This document shows positions 15,334 to 23,020 of a stretch of DNA of 24,943 bases, in pieces. The position numbers and the translations under genes were made by a program. Below the pieces are notes generated by a model, which saw nothing but the letters and a program-made list of their open reading frames with translations, was not told the origin of the DNA and did not search any database. The stretch is taken from contig DATILB010000390.1 of NCBI GenBank assembly GCA_035477015.1, positions 1 through 24,943 of the forward strand, written 5' to 3'. The DNA comes from SSC3 sp035477015 (lineage in GTDB: Bacteria; Actinomycetota; Actinomycetes; Propionibacteriales; Nocardioidaceae). Position 1 is the stretch's first letter; each line of letters begins with the position of its first letter.

Positions 15334-18300
15334 TCAGCCTGAGGTCGCGCCTTTCGAGTCTGCCGACGCCTTCGCGACGCTGAACCGGAGTCCGAGCTCG
15401 GCGTCCTCGATCACCTTGGCCTCTGGAGCCGCCTCGGTAACCGACACTGCCAGCACCTCGTCCGCGACCGCCGCTTGGTGCTCACGCAGGGCCGCTGCCA
15501 GCTCGGTGCTGGTCGACTCCCAGGTCAGCGTGATCCGGTCGGTGACCTGGAAGCCGCTGCTCTTGCGGGCGTCCTGAACCAGGCGCACCACCTCGCGTGC
15601 CAGTCCGGCACGCACAAGCTCAGGGGTGAGCTCGAGGTCGAGCGCCACGGTCTCCCCCTGCTCGTTGACGACCGACCAACCCTCGCGCGGCCGCTCGGAC
15701 ACGATCACCTCGTCGGGCAGCACCTCGACGGGCGAGCCGTCCACGACCACGGTCGCGGAGCCCGCGCCGAGAGCGGCAGCGAGCTCGGCTGCGTCGGAGG
15801 CGGCGATGGCGGCTGCGACGACCGGAGTCTGCTTCGCGAACCGCTTGCCCAGGGCGCGGAAGTTTCCCTTGGCCTCGAAGTCGACGAGGTCGCCGGCCGA
15901 GGAGAAGGGCTCGATCGAGCCGACGTTGAGCTCGTCAGCCACCTCGGCCCGAAGCTCGTCGGTCAGCGCGGCATACGCCGAGGACGCGATCAGAGCTCGG
16001 CGCAAGGGCTGCCGGGTCTTCACCTTGGCGTCCGCGCGGGCGGACCGACCCAGCTCGACCAGACGGCGGGCCAGCGCGACACCACTCGACAGGGAGTCGT
16101 CGACCGACGCCGAGTCGTACGACGGCCAGTCGGCAAGGTGCACCGACTCAGGTGCGTCGGCGACGACGGTGCGCACTGTGTCCTGCCAGACCCGCTCGGT
16201 GATGAACGGCGTGAGGGGTGCCAGCAGCCGCGTCAGGGTCTCGAGCGTGGCGTGCAGCGTCTCGAGCGCCGCCGGGTCGCCGTCCCAGAACCGGCGCCGT
16301 GAGCGTCGGACGTACCAGTTCGACAGGTCGTCGACGAACTGCGTCATCAGGGTGCCGACCCGTTGCGTGTCGAAGTTCTCCAGCGCGTCCGTGATGCCAC
16401 CGACCAGTCGAGCGGTCTCGGCGTGCAGCCACCGGTCCAGGACCGGGCGCTCGGCGACCGGGGGAGCGGGCACCGAGCCAGGGGTCCAGCCCGCGGTGCG
16501 GGCGTAGAGGACGTGGAAGGCCACGCTGTTCCAGTAGGTCAGGAGCACCTTGCGGACCGTCTCCTGGATCGTGGCGTGGCCGACGCGGCGAGCCATCCAG
16601 GGCGAGCCCGACGCGGCCATGAACCAGCGCACCGCGTCGGCACCGTGCTCGTCCATCAGCGGGATCGGCTCCAGGATGTTGCCCAGGTGCTTCGACATCT
16701 TGCGGCCGTCCTCGGCGAGGATGTGGCCCAGGCAGACGACGTTCTTGTACGACGACTCGTCGAAGACGAGCGTGCCGATCGCCATCAGCGTGTAGAACCA
16801 GCCGCGGGTCTGGTCGATCGCCTCGCAGATGAAGTCGGCGGGGTAGGCCGTCTCGAGTTTCTCGACCGAGCCCTCGGCGTACGGGTAGCCCCACTGCGCG
16901 AACGGCATCGCGCCACTGTCGAACCACGCGTCGATGACATCGAGGACCCGCATCGACTGCTTCTGGCAGGTCGGACAGGCGAAGGTGACGTCATCGACGT
17001 ACGGGCGGTGCGGGTCGAGGCCCGACTGGTCCGTGCCGGTCAGCGTCGACAGCTCGGCCAGCGAGCCGACGCAGACCTGGTGCCCGTCCTCGCACCGCCA
17101 GATCGGCAGCGGCGTGCCCCAGTAGCGGCGTCGGGAGAGGGCCCAGTCGATGTTGTTGTTCAGCCAGTCGCCGTAGCGGCCGTTCTTGATGGTGGCTGGG
17201 TACCAGTTGGTGCGCTCGTTCTCCCGGAGGAGCTCGTCCTTGCGAGCCGTCGTGCGGATGTACCAGGAAGGCTGGGCGTAGTAGAGGAGGGCCGTGTGGC
17301 AGCGCCAGCAGTGTGGGTACGTGTGCTCGTACGAGAGGTGCCGGAACATCAGTCCGCGAGCGTTGAGGTCCTTCACCAGGTCGGTGTCCGCATGCTTGAA
17401 GAACTGGCCGCCGACGAGGCGCACGTCGGCTTGGAAGTGGCCGTCGGGTCCGATCGGGTTCACGACCGGGAGCCCGTACGCGCGACAGACCTGCATGTCG
17501 TCCTCGCCGAACGCGGGTGCCTGGTGCACCAGCCCGGTGCCGTCTTCGGTCGTGACGTAGCTGCCGAGCACGACGATGTGCGCTGGTGCCGGGAAGTCGA
17601 CGAGGTCGAAGGGACGCTGGTACTCCCAGCGCTCCATCGAGGAGCCCTCGAACCGGTCGCTCACCGTCCAGCCCTCGCCCAGGACGGTGTCGAAGAGCGC
17701 CTCGGCCACGACCAGCGTCTCGTTGCCATCACTAGCGGCGACGTAGCTGACCTCGGGGTTGACCGCGACCGCGGTGTTGGAGACGAGCGTCCACGGTGTC
17801 GTGGTCCACACGAGCAGCGCTGCACTGCCGGCGTGCGGTCCGCTGGTCAGCGGGAAGCGCACGAAGACGGACGGGTCGGTGACGGTCTCGTAGCCCTGGG
17901 CGAGCTCATGGTCCGAGAGGCCGGTGCCACAGCGCGGGCAGTACGGCGCGACGCGGTAGTCCTCCACGAGGAGGCCCTTGTCGTGGATCTGCTTGAGCGC
18001 CCACCAGACCGACTCGACGTACTCGCTGTCCATCGTCTGGTACGGCTCGCGCATGTCGACCCAGCAGCCCATGCGCTCGGTCATCTGCTCCCACAGATCC
18101 ACGTGGCGCAACACTGACTCGCGGCACTGGGCGTTGAACTCGGCAACGCCGTACGCCTCGATGTCGCCCTTGCCGCTGAAGCCGAGCTCCTTCTCGACCG
18201 CAAGCTCGACCGGGAGACCGTGGCAGTCCCATCCGCCCTTCCGGTTGACCTGGAAGCCCTGCATGGTCTTGAACCGGGGGAAGACGTCCTTGAACGTCCG

Positions 18301-18489
18301 CGCCTCAACGTGGTGGGTGCCCGGCCGGCCGTTTGCGGTGGGCGGTCCCTCGTAGAAGGTCCATGCCTGGGCACCCTCGTTGCGGCGCACGGACTTGACG
18401 AACGTGTCGTTGTCGCGCCAGAGGGCCATCACCTCGCGCTCCAGCGCGGGCAGGTCGACCTGGGGCGGGACGGGGCGGTACTCGGTCAC
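15334..18489 (-). CDS. ileS: Isoleucyl-tRNA synthetase with GXHH signature
   Basis: Class I aminoacyl-tRNA synthetase charging tRNA-Ile, with an editing domain. The 1051-residue length fits the eukaryote-like type found in actinobacteria. The catalytic signature normally reading HxGH here reads G57-T58-H59-H60, in NGRPGTHHVEART. KMSKH (in DGRKMSKHLGN) is the second signature. The editing domain includes TTPWTLVSNTAVAVNP. Cysteine pairs (CPRC, CWRC, CPTC) suggest metal sites. The start is GTG at 18489-18487, preceded by AAGGAA. Its leader carries a T-box. GXHH-type IleRS enzymes have been linked to very high mupirocin resistance; whether this one is resistant is inference. Confidence 0.96.
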   Translation of the reverse strand: MTEYRPVPPQVDLPALEREVMALWRDNDTFVKSVRRNEGAQAWTFYEGPPTANGRPGTHHVEARTFKDVFPRFKTMQGFQVNRKGGWDCHGLPVELAVEKELGFSGKGDIEAYGVAEFNAQCRESVLRHVDLWEQMTERMGCWVDMREPYQTMDSEYVESVWWALKQIHDKGLLVEDYRVAPYCPRCGTGLSDHELAQGYETVTDPSVFVRFPLTSGPHAGSAALLVWTTTPWTLVSNTAVAVNPEVSYVAASDGNETLVVAEALFDTVLGEGWTVSDRFEGSSMERWEYQRPFDLVDFPAPAHIVVLGSYVTTEDGTGLVHQAPAFGEDDMQVCRAYGLPVVNPIGPDGHFQADVRLVGGQFFKHADTDLVKDLNARGLMFRHLSYEHTYPHCWRCHTALLYYAQPSWYIRTTARKDELLRENERTNWYPATIKNGRYGDWLNNNIDWALSRRRYWGTPLPIWRCEDGHQVCVGSLAELSTLTGTDQSGLDPHRPYVDDVTFACPTCQKQSMRVLDVIDAWFDSGAMPFAQWGYPYAEGSVEKLETAYPADFICEAIDQTRGWFYTLMAIGTLVFDESSYKNVVCLGHILAEDGRKMSKHLGNILEPIPLMDEHGADAVRWFMAASGSPWMARRVGHATIQETVRKVLLTYWNSVAFHVLYARTAGWTPGSVPAPPVAERPVLDRWLHAETARLVGGITDALENFDTQRVGTLMTQFVDDLSNWYVRRSRRRFWDGDPAALETLHATLETLTRLLAPLTPFITERVWQDTVRTVVADAPESVHLADWPSYDSASVDDSLSSGVALARRLVELGRSARADAKVKTRQPLRRALIASSAYAALTDELRAEVADELNVGSIEPFSSAGDLVDFEAKGNFRALGKRFAKQTPVVAAAIAASDAAELAAALGAGSATVVVDGSPVEVLPDEVIVSERPREGWSVVNEQGETVALDLELTPELVRAGLAREVVRLVQDARKSSGFQVTDRITLTWESTSTELAAALREHQAAVADEVLAVSVTEAAPEAKVIEDAELGLRFSVAKASADSKGATSG

Positions 18490-18720
18490 GGGGTTCCTTC
18501 GTCGTCTCGGTGCTGACGAAGGGACGAGCCCCGACCTCTCGGTCGCGTGCCCGCGGTACCACCCTTCTTGGCGGCCACCGGAGTGGTCCGCCCTCTCAAA
18601 GTCGCCGCAGTCGGGTCTAACGCCCGAAATTTCCGATTTGCACCGGTTCTTCAGGCCTCTTCCGACGGCTCAGGGGTGATCTTCGCTCCGGACAACACCC
18701 CCAGGCTCTCACCGTCCCTG
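18490..18720 (-). ncRNA. T-box leader of ileS, translational type
   Basis: Read on the minus strand, GGGTGGTACCGCG (18564-18552) is the canonical T-box that binds the tRNA acceptor end. An AUC isoleucine specifier candidate (18680-18678) lies in the loop above a GGGGU/ACCCC stem (18701-18697 with 18677-18673), and GACGG/CCGUC closes stem I, which is short, as known for actinobacterial ileS leaders. A GGCGG-CCAC hairpin precedes the T-box. Downstream, CCUUCGUC (18522-18515) pairs with GACGAAGG (18503-18496), covering the ribosome binding site. The same CCCUUC (18523-18518) can instead pair with GAAGGG (18567-18562) next to the T-box. That switch would open ileS translation when tRNA-Ile is uncharged. 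Confidence 0.92.
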
Positions 18721-18848
18721 GGTCGCTGCCGGCTGTGCTCGGAGCTACTCGTCCCGTCCACGCCTTGCGGTCGGACCCAGTCTGCCAGACCCCGGCATAC
18801 CCCTTCATCCCGGTTTCATCCCCGTTGGACAAGGTTGGGCGTGGTCAG

Positions 18849-18877
18849 TTGTTTCGAACAAGGGGTCGGCATATTCT
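18849..18877 (+). promoter_or_regulatory. Candidate promoter for the DksA-like gene
   Basis: TTGTTT (18849-18854), a 17-base spacer and TATTCT (18872-18877) form a plausible housekeeping promoter 74 bases before the ATG. The -35 box is a partial match only. The stretch 18721-18848 shows no gene; it should hold the ileS promoter on the minus strand, but I could not identify one with confidence. Confidence 0.45.
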
Positions 18878-18951
18878 CGCGGCACGCTGTGGCGGACACC
18901 ACAGGCTTCTGAGCGTGTAGAAGCAACCGACTGACTAGGGGACGTGCACTG

Positions 18952-19851
18952 ATGGCACGAGCGACTGGCGGCAGGCTGGCAGCCGCAGCGAAGCGGGTGA
19001 CGTCGAGCGTGTCCCGCACCGCGAAGGCGGCTCCGGCGAAGAAGGCGGCGGCGAAGAAGGCTCCGGCCAAGAAGGCCGCGGCGAAGAAGGCCCCCGCCAA
19101 GAAGGCTGTGGCCAAGAAGGCTCCCGCGAAGAAGGCCGCCCCCGCGAAGAAGGCTCCGGCGAAGAAGGCGGCGGCGAAGAAGGCTCCGGCGAAGAAGGCG
19201 GCCCCAGCCAAGAAGTTGGCCCCGGCCAAGAAGGCGGCGGCGAAGAAGGCCCCCGCCAAGAAGGCGGCCCCCGCCAAGAAGGCCCCCGTCAGGAAGACTG
19301 CCGCCGCAACCAGGACTGCGCCCGCCAAGGGTCCTGCGCCCAAGAAGGCTCCCGTCAAGAAGACGGCCGCGAAGACGACTCCGACGAAGACCACCACCAC
19401 GGCGAAGGCCACCCCGGCGCGCAAGGCCACAGCGCTCGCATCGACCCGCCGAGGCTCGCAGAAGCTCGCGGTCAAGGCCGACGAGTCGCCCTGGACCGCC
19501 AAGGAGCTCGCCGAGGTGCGCGCCGACCTCGAGTCCGACCGGGACCGCCTGCGGTCCGAGCTGAACCTCGCCGAGCACGAGCTCGCCGACCTCATGCGTG
19601 ACGCCGGTGATGGCGCCGGCAACGACCAGGCCGACGTCGGTTCGACGACCTTCGAACGCGACCACGAGATGAGCCTGGCCAACAACGCGCGCGACATGCT
19701 CACCCAGACCGAACACGCGCTCGAGCGCATCGACGACGGCACCTACGGCGTGTGTGAGAGCTGTGGTCAGCCCATCGGCAAGATGCGGTTGATGGCATTC
19801 CCGCGTGCGACACTGTGCCTGCCATGCAAGCAGCGCCAGGAGCGTCGCTGA
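18952..19851 (+). CDS. DksA/TraR-type zinc-finger protein with Lys/Ala/Pro-rich N-terminal tail
   Basis: 299 residues in two parts. Residues about 25-160 are low-complexity and strongly basic, built around eleven APAKK units, and resemble histone H1-like or AlgP-type tails that bind DNA. The C-terminal 115 residues form a DksA-type module: a coiled-coil segment (WTAKELAEVRADLESDRDRL), NDQADVG where E. coli DksA has its DxxDxA tip, and a C4 zinc finger with C268, C271, C289 and C292. DksA proteins act in the RNA polymerase secondary channel; whether this one does is unknown. The ATG at 18952 follows AGGGGA. It sits between ileS and lspA, as in other actinobacteria, and overlaps the lspA start. 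Confidence 0.88.
   Translation: MARATGGRLAAAAKRVTSSVSRTAKAAPAKKAAAKKAPAKKAAAKKAPAKKAVAKKAPAKKAAPAKKAPAKKAAAKKAPAKKAAPAKKLAPAKKAAAKKAPAKKAAPAKKAPVRKTAAATRTAPAKGPAPKKAPVKKTAAKTTPTKTTTTAKATPARKATALASTRRGSQKLAVKADESPWTAKELAEVRADLESDRDRLRSELNLAEHELADLMRDAGDGAGNDQADVGSTTFERDHEMSLANNARDMLTQTEHALERIDDGTYGVCESCGQPIGKMRLMAFPRATLCLPCKQRQERR
19024..19293 (+). repeat. Degenerate in-frame repeat encoding APAKK units
   Basis: About 270 bases of imperfect tandem repeat built from 15-base units (gc-cca/ccg-gcc-aag-aag and variants) encode eleven APAKK motifs separated by AAAKK, A, L or AVAKK. Third codon positions vary between units, so the repeat is under protein-level selection or is old. Such an array may vary in length between strains and is prone to assembly error. 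Confidence 0.9.
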
Positions 19852-20393
19852 CCACCAGCGACGACAACAACCCCTCTGACGGGCAGGGGTCTCGCCGACC
19901 CCTTCTGCTCTTCTTCATCGTCGCCGTGACGGCGTACGCCCTCGATCTGGGCACCAAGATCCTTGCGGTGGAGAAGCTCACCGGCGAACCGCCGGTCGAG
20001 GTCGTCGGGTCGTTGCTGAAGCTCAACCTCGCGCGCAATCCCGGAGCCGCGTTCAGCACCGGTACGTCGTACACGGTCGTACTGTCGTGCATTGCCGTCG
20101 GGGCCGTCGCCGTCGTGCTGTGGTACTCCAGGCGGCTCGCGAGCCCGCTGTGGGCGGTCGGCCTCGGCTGCCTGCTCGGCGGTGTGCTCGGCAACCTGAC
20201 CGACCGGATCTTCCGCGAGCCCGGCGTCATGCGTGGGCACGTCGTGGACTTCCTGCAGCTCCCGAACTGGCCGGTCTTCAACGTGGCCGACATCTGCATC
20301 AACGTCGCAGCGGGCGTGATCATCCTGCAGGCGATCCGGGGCGTGAGCATCGCGGGGCACCGCGAGAAGAAGCGTGGAGCCGTCGAGTCGTGA
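19815..20393 (+). CDS. lspA: Lipoprotein signal peptidase LspA
   Basis: Membrane aspartyl protease that removes the signal peptide from diacylated prolipoproteins. It has up to 192 residues and four hydrophobic segments. The conserved NLARNPGAAFS (N75-P76-G77), LGNLTDRIF and the two catalytic aspartates D145 (VVDFLQ) and D159 (FNVAD) are present. The start is uncertain: GTG 19815 or ATG 19824, both overlapping the end of the DksA-like gene and both without a clear ribosome binding site, so translational coupling is likely. Its stop overlaps the GTG of the next gene. Confidence 0.94.
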   Translation: MPAMQAAPGASLTTSDDNNPSDGQGSRRPLLLFFIVAVTAYALDLGTKILAVEKLTGEPPVEVVGSLLKLNLARNPGAAFSTGTSYTVVLSCIAVGAVAVVLWYSRRLASPLWAVGLGCLLGGVLGNLTDRIFREPGVMRGHVVDFLQLPNWPVFNVADICINVAAGVIILQAIRGVSIAGHREKKRGAVES

Positions 20394-21319
20394 GTGAGCT
20401 TCGCACGGTCAGCGTTCCCGAGGGACTCGCCGGCGAACGCGTAGACGCGGCCATGGCCAGGGTGTTCGGCTTCTCCCGCTCCAAGGCCGCCGACCTGATC
20501 GCCGCCGGCAAGGTGACGATCGACGGTCATGCGGTCGCCAAGTCCGAGCGGGTCGTGCCCGGGTCCGTGCTCGAGGTCGAGATCCCCGACGAGGTCGACC
20601 CGGTCGCGATCGTCCCCGAGATCGTCGAGGGCATCAAGATCATCCACGACGACGACGCCATCGTCGTGATCGACAAGCCGGTGGGGGTTGCCGTCCACCC
20701 GAGCCCGGGCTGGAAGGGGCCGACGGTGGTGGGGCACCTGGCGGCTGCGGGATTCCGCATCGCGACGAGCGGGGCCTCCGAGCGACAGGGCATCGTGCAG
20801 CGCCTCGACGTGGGCACGTCCGGCGTCATGGTGATCTGCAAGTCGGAGTACGCCTACTCCCGGCTCAAGAACGCCTTCCGCCGCCGCGACGTCGACAAGA
20901 CCTACCACGCCATGGTCCAGGGACACCCGGACCCGCTGCGCGGCACGATCGACGCACCCATCGGCCGCAACCCGAAGTACGACTACAAGTTCGCGGTGCG
21001 TGACGACGGTCGGCACAGCATCACCCACTACGAGACGCTTGAGGCGCACCGGTTCGCCTCGCTGCTCGAGATCAAGCTGGAGACGGGTCGTACCCACCAG
21101 ATCCGGGTCCACATGGCTGCGCTCAAGCACCCCTGCGTCGGTGACATGACCTACGGCGCGGACCCGGTTCTGGCCGGTCGGGTGGGCGTCGAGCGCCAGT
21201 GGCTGCACGCCGTACGCCTCGGTTTCGAGCACCCCGACTCGGGAGAGCAGGTGGAGTACGAGTCGGACTACCCCGACGACCTAAAGGCAGCGCTGGAGGT
21301 GATCCGTGACATCCACTGA
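20390..21319 (+). CDS. RluA/RluD-family 23S rRNA pseudouridine synthase
   Basis: Isomerises uridine to pseudouridine in rRNA. The 309-residue protein has an N-terminal S4 RNA-binding domain (GERVDAAMARVFGFSRSKAA, then GKVTIDGH). A catalytic domain follows with VIDKPVGVAVHPSPG and VQRLDVGTSGVMV, whose D140 is the catalytic aspartate. TGRTHQIRVHMAALKHP is the third family motif. RluD is the nearest match in domain layout, but RluC cannot be excluded and the target uridines are not predictable here. The GTG at 20390 overlaps the lspA stop (GTGA). Confidence 0.93.
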   Translation: MSELRTVSVPEGLAGERVDAAMARVFGFSRSKAADLIAAGKVTIDGHAVAKSERVVPGSVLEVEIPDEVDPVAIVPEIVEGIKIIHDDDAIVVIDKPVGVAVHPSPGWKGPTVVGHLAAAGFRIATSGASERQGIVQRLDVGTSGVMVICKSEYAYSRLKNAFRRRDVDKTYHAMVQGHPDPLRGTIDAPIGRNPKYDYKFAVRDDGRHSITHYETLEAHRFASLLEIKLETGRTHQIRVHMAALKHPCVGDMTYGADPVLAGRVGVERQWLHAVRLGFEHPDSGEQVEYESDYPDDLKAALEVIRDIH

Positions 21320-22010
21320 GGTTCTGCTGCGGCGGGCGACGGAGGACGACAGCGACGCGGTTGCCAACGTCTACATCAGCGCCCGAAAAGCGGCACCGAT
21401 GCCGCCACCGGTCCACACCGATGAGGCGATCAGGTACTGGATCGACGGCAAGCTGCAGGGGTACGACGAGACCTGGGTCGCGGAGGTCGGCGGACGCATC
21501 GTCGGATTCGCCAGGCTGGCCGACGCCTGGCTCGACGACCTGTACGTCGTACCGTCCCACTCCGGCCAGGGCATCGGTACGACGCTCCTCGAGCTCGTGA
21601 AGTCCCTCCGGCCTGAGGGGTTCTCACTCTGGGTCTTCGAGACCAACGAGCCGGCCAGGCGGTTCTACGAGGCCCGAGGGCTGGTCGAGCTCCAGCGCAC
21701 CGACGGCACCGCCAACGAGGAAGGCGCTCCGGACCTCCGCGTGGCTTGGCCGGGGGAGCAGCCACTGCAGTTCCTCCGTGGACTGGTGGACGAGGTGGAC
21801 GCCGAGCTCGGGGCGGTGCTGGAGCGCCGGGCTGCCTTGACCCGGGCGATCCAGGGCTACAAGCCTGTCGGCGGGCACGCTGGTCGCGACGCCGAGCGCG
21901 AGCGGCAGATCGCCGAGCGGATGAGTGAGCAGGCTCCCCGGCTTGGGGCGGAGCGCCTGCAGCGCATCATCCACACGGTGATCACCGAAAGCCTCGACAC
22001 CGCCGACTGA
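21306..22010 (+). CDS. GNAT acetyltransferase - chorismate mutase fusion
   Basis: 234 residues with two domains. Residues 1-148 are a GNAT N-acyltransferase: WVAEVGGRIVGFARL, then the acetyl-CoA loop DLYVVPSHSGQGIGTTLL, then NEPARRFYEARGLVELQ. Residues about 155-234 match an AroQ-type all-helical chorismate mutase: LVDEVDAELGAVLERRAALT, AIQGYK, then GRDAERERQIAERM and a final VITES. Chorismate mutase makes prephenate for Phe and Tyr; the acetylated substrate is unknown. The start is GTG 21306, directly after GGAGGTGATCC (21295-21305), an exceptionally strong ribosome binding site. It overlaps the preceding gene by 14 bases. Confidence 0.85.
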   Translation: MTSTEVLLRRATEDDSDAVANVYISARKAAPMPPPVHTDEAIRYWIDGKLQGYDETWVAEVGGRIVGFARLADAWLDDLYVVPSHSGQGIGTTLLELVKSLRPEGFSLWVFETNEPARRFYEARGLVELQRTDGTANEEGAPDLRVAWPGEQPLQFLRGLVDEVDAELGAVLERRAALTRAIQGYKPVGGHAGRDAERERQIAERMSEQAPRLGAERLQRIIHTVITESLDTAD

Positions 22011-22039
22011 CCTCGGACCCGGCTTGGGGCCGTCTAGAC

Positions 22040-22290
22040 CGCCGCTGTGGTGTGGGTCGCCTCGAGCCCCGGATTGCCGCACGAGCCCCCGCGCAGGCGT
22101 GTGACCGCGCTTACAACGCGGTTTGGCTGCCGCGCGCTCCTCTGGCCCACTGGAGGCACCGCTTGCAACAGCAAGCAGGTGCACAAGTGAACAGCCGGGA
22201 GCGGGAACGCCGAGTCCTACCCGTCCGCGCCCGGCCCAGCATTGACCAGCGACATCAACCGCACGGGTAGGAGTGGACCCACCACAGGCG
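22040..22290 (+). ncRNA. Probable c-di-AMP (ydaO/yuaA-type) riboswitch
   Basis: This is the 298-base gap before the M23 peptidase gene. GGAACGCCGAGTCC (from 22204) resembles the conserved GCCGAAUCC core of ydaO riboswitches. CCTACCCGT (22216-22224) pairs perfectly with ACGGGTAGG (22263-22271), with ATCAACCGCA just before the 3' strand. The closing helix is TGTGGT (22046-22051) with ACCACA (22281-22286) plus GGGTC (22054-22058) with GACCC (22276-22280). In actinobacteria this class controls genes for wall hydrolases such as RpfA, NlpC/P60 and M23 proteins, which fits the gene downstream. I see no intrinsic terminator, so the output mode is unclear. Confidence 0.75.
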
Positions 22291-22308
22291 TGGGAAGGAA
22301 ACCCCGCC

Positions 22309-22893
22309 ATGCCTGCCACTGCCAAGCCCGCCCTGCGCCTCGCCCAGACCCTGGTGATGCCGCTCCTCGTGACCGCGATCCTCGTCGGCGTGAGCCTGAC
22401 CGCCCACGAAGCGCACGCCTCGGAACCCGTCAGCGTTCCCACGGTGCAGACGTTCGAGCCGGTCACGAAGCTGAAGAAGAAGCCGATCCCGCTCGCCGAC
22501 CGCTTCGTCTCACCGGTCTCCGGGTACCGGCTCACGGCCCGCTTCGGTGCGAGCGGCCTCTGGGCAAGCAGCCACACCGGACTCGACTTCGCTGCCCCGA
22601 CGGGGACCGCCATCCGCTCCATCACAAGCGGTGTGGTCACCGAGGTGGCGTACGCCGGCTCGTACGGCTACCGCACGATCGTGCGCAACGACGACGGCGT
22701 GGAGTTCTGGTACTGCCACCAGACCAGCACCGATGTCGGCGTGGGCCAGCGCGTCATGCCCGGTGACTTCGTCGGCACGGTCGGCTCCACCGGCAATGTC
22801 ACCGGCCCGCACCTGCACCTCGAGGTCCGCCCCGGCCCGGACAGCCCGGTGGACCCGTTCGCCTTCCTGGCGCAGCACGGCGTGCACGTTTGA
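22309..22893 (+). CDS. Secreted M23 (LytM/LysM-type) zinc metallopeptidase
   Basis: Predicted peptidoglycan endopeptidase of 194 residues. A signal peptide or membrane anchor spans about residues 9-37 (LVMPLLVTAILVGVSL), ending near AHA-S. The M23 domain holds the zinc ligands H89 and D93 (SHTGLDF), H137 in WYCHQ, and H168-L-H170 (HLHLEV). All catalytic residues are present, so it should be active rather than an EnvC-like activator. The ATG at 22309 follows GGAAGGA at 22293-22299. The upstream riboswitch candidate suggests control by c-di-AMP. The 127 bases to dnaE include TAGGGT at 22935-22940, a possible -10 box. Confidence 0.92.
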   Translation: MPATAKPALRLAQTLVMPLLVTAILVGVSLTAHEAHASEPVSVPTVQTFEPVTKLKKKPIPLADRFVSPVSGYRLTARFGASGLWASSHTGLDFAAPTGTAIRSITSGVVTEVAYAGSYGYRTIVRNDDGVEFWYCHQTSTDVGVGQRVMPGDFVGTVGSTGNVTGPHLHLEVRPGPDSPVDPFAFLAQHGVHV

Positions 22894-23020
22894 CCGAGAA
22901 GGAGTGTCGGCGGTTCCTGCCACGATGCATCGCGTAGGGTGAGGTTCTTCCCCCGGACACCAGGCCCTGCATGCGTGTCTGCATCCTGTCAGCTCGAACC
23001 TCCGGAAGGGGCCCTCGTCG

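Noticed and set aside
18849..18870. LexA-like SOS box around TTTCGAACAAGGGGTCGG
   Set aside because: Only one half (CGAAC) fits; the GTTCG half is replaced by GGTCG.
19024..19293. CRISPR-like or satellite repeat array
   Set aside because: The units are short, imperfect, lack spacers and keep the reading frame of a Lys/Ala/Pro-rich protein tail.
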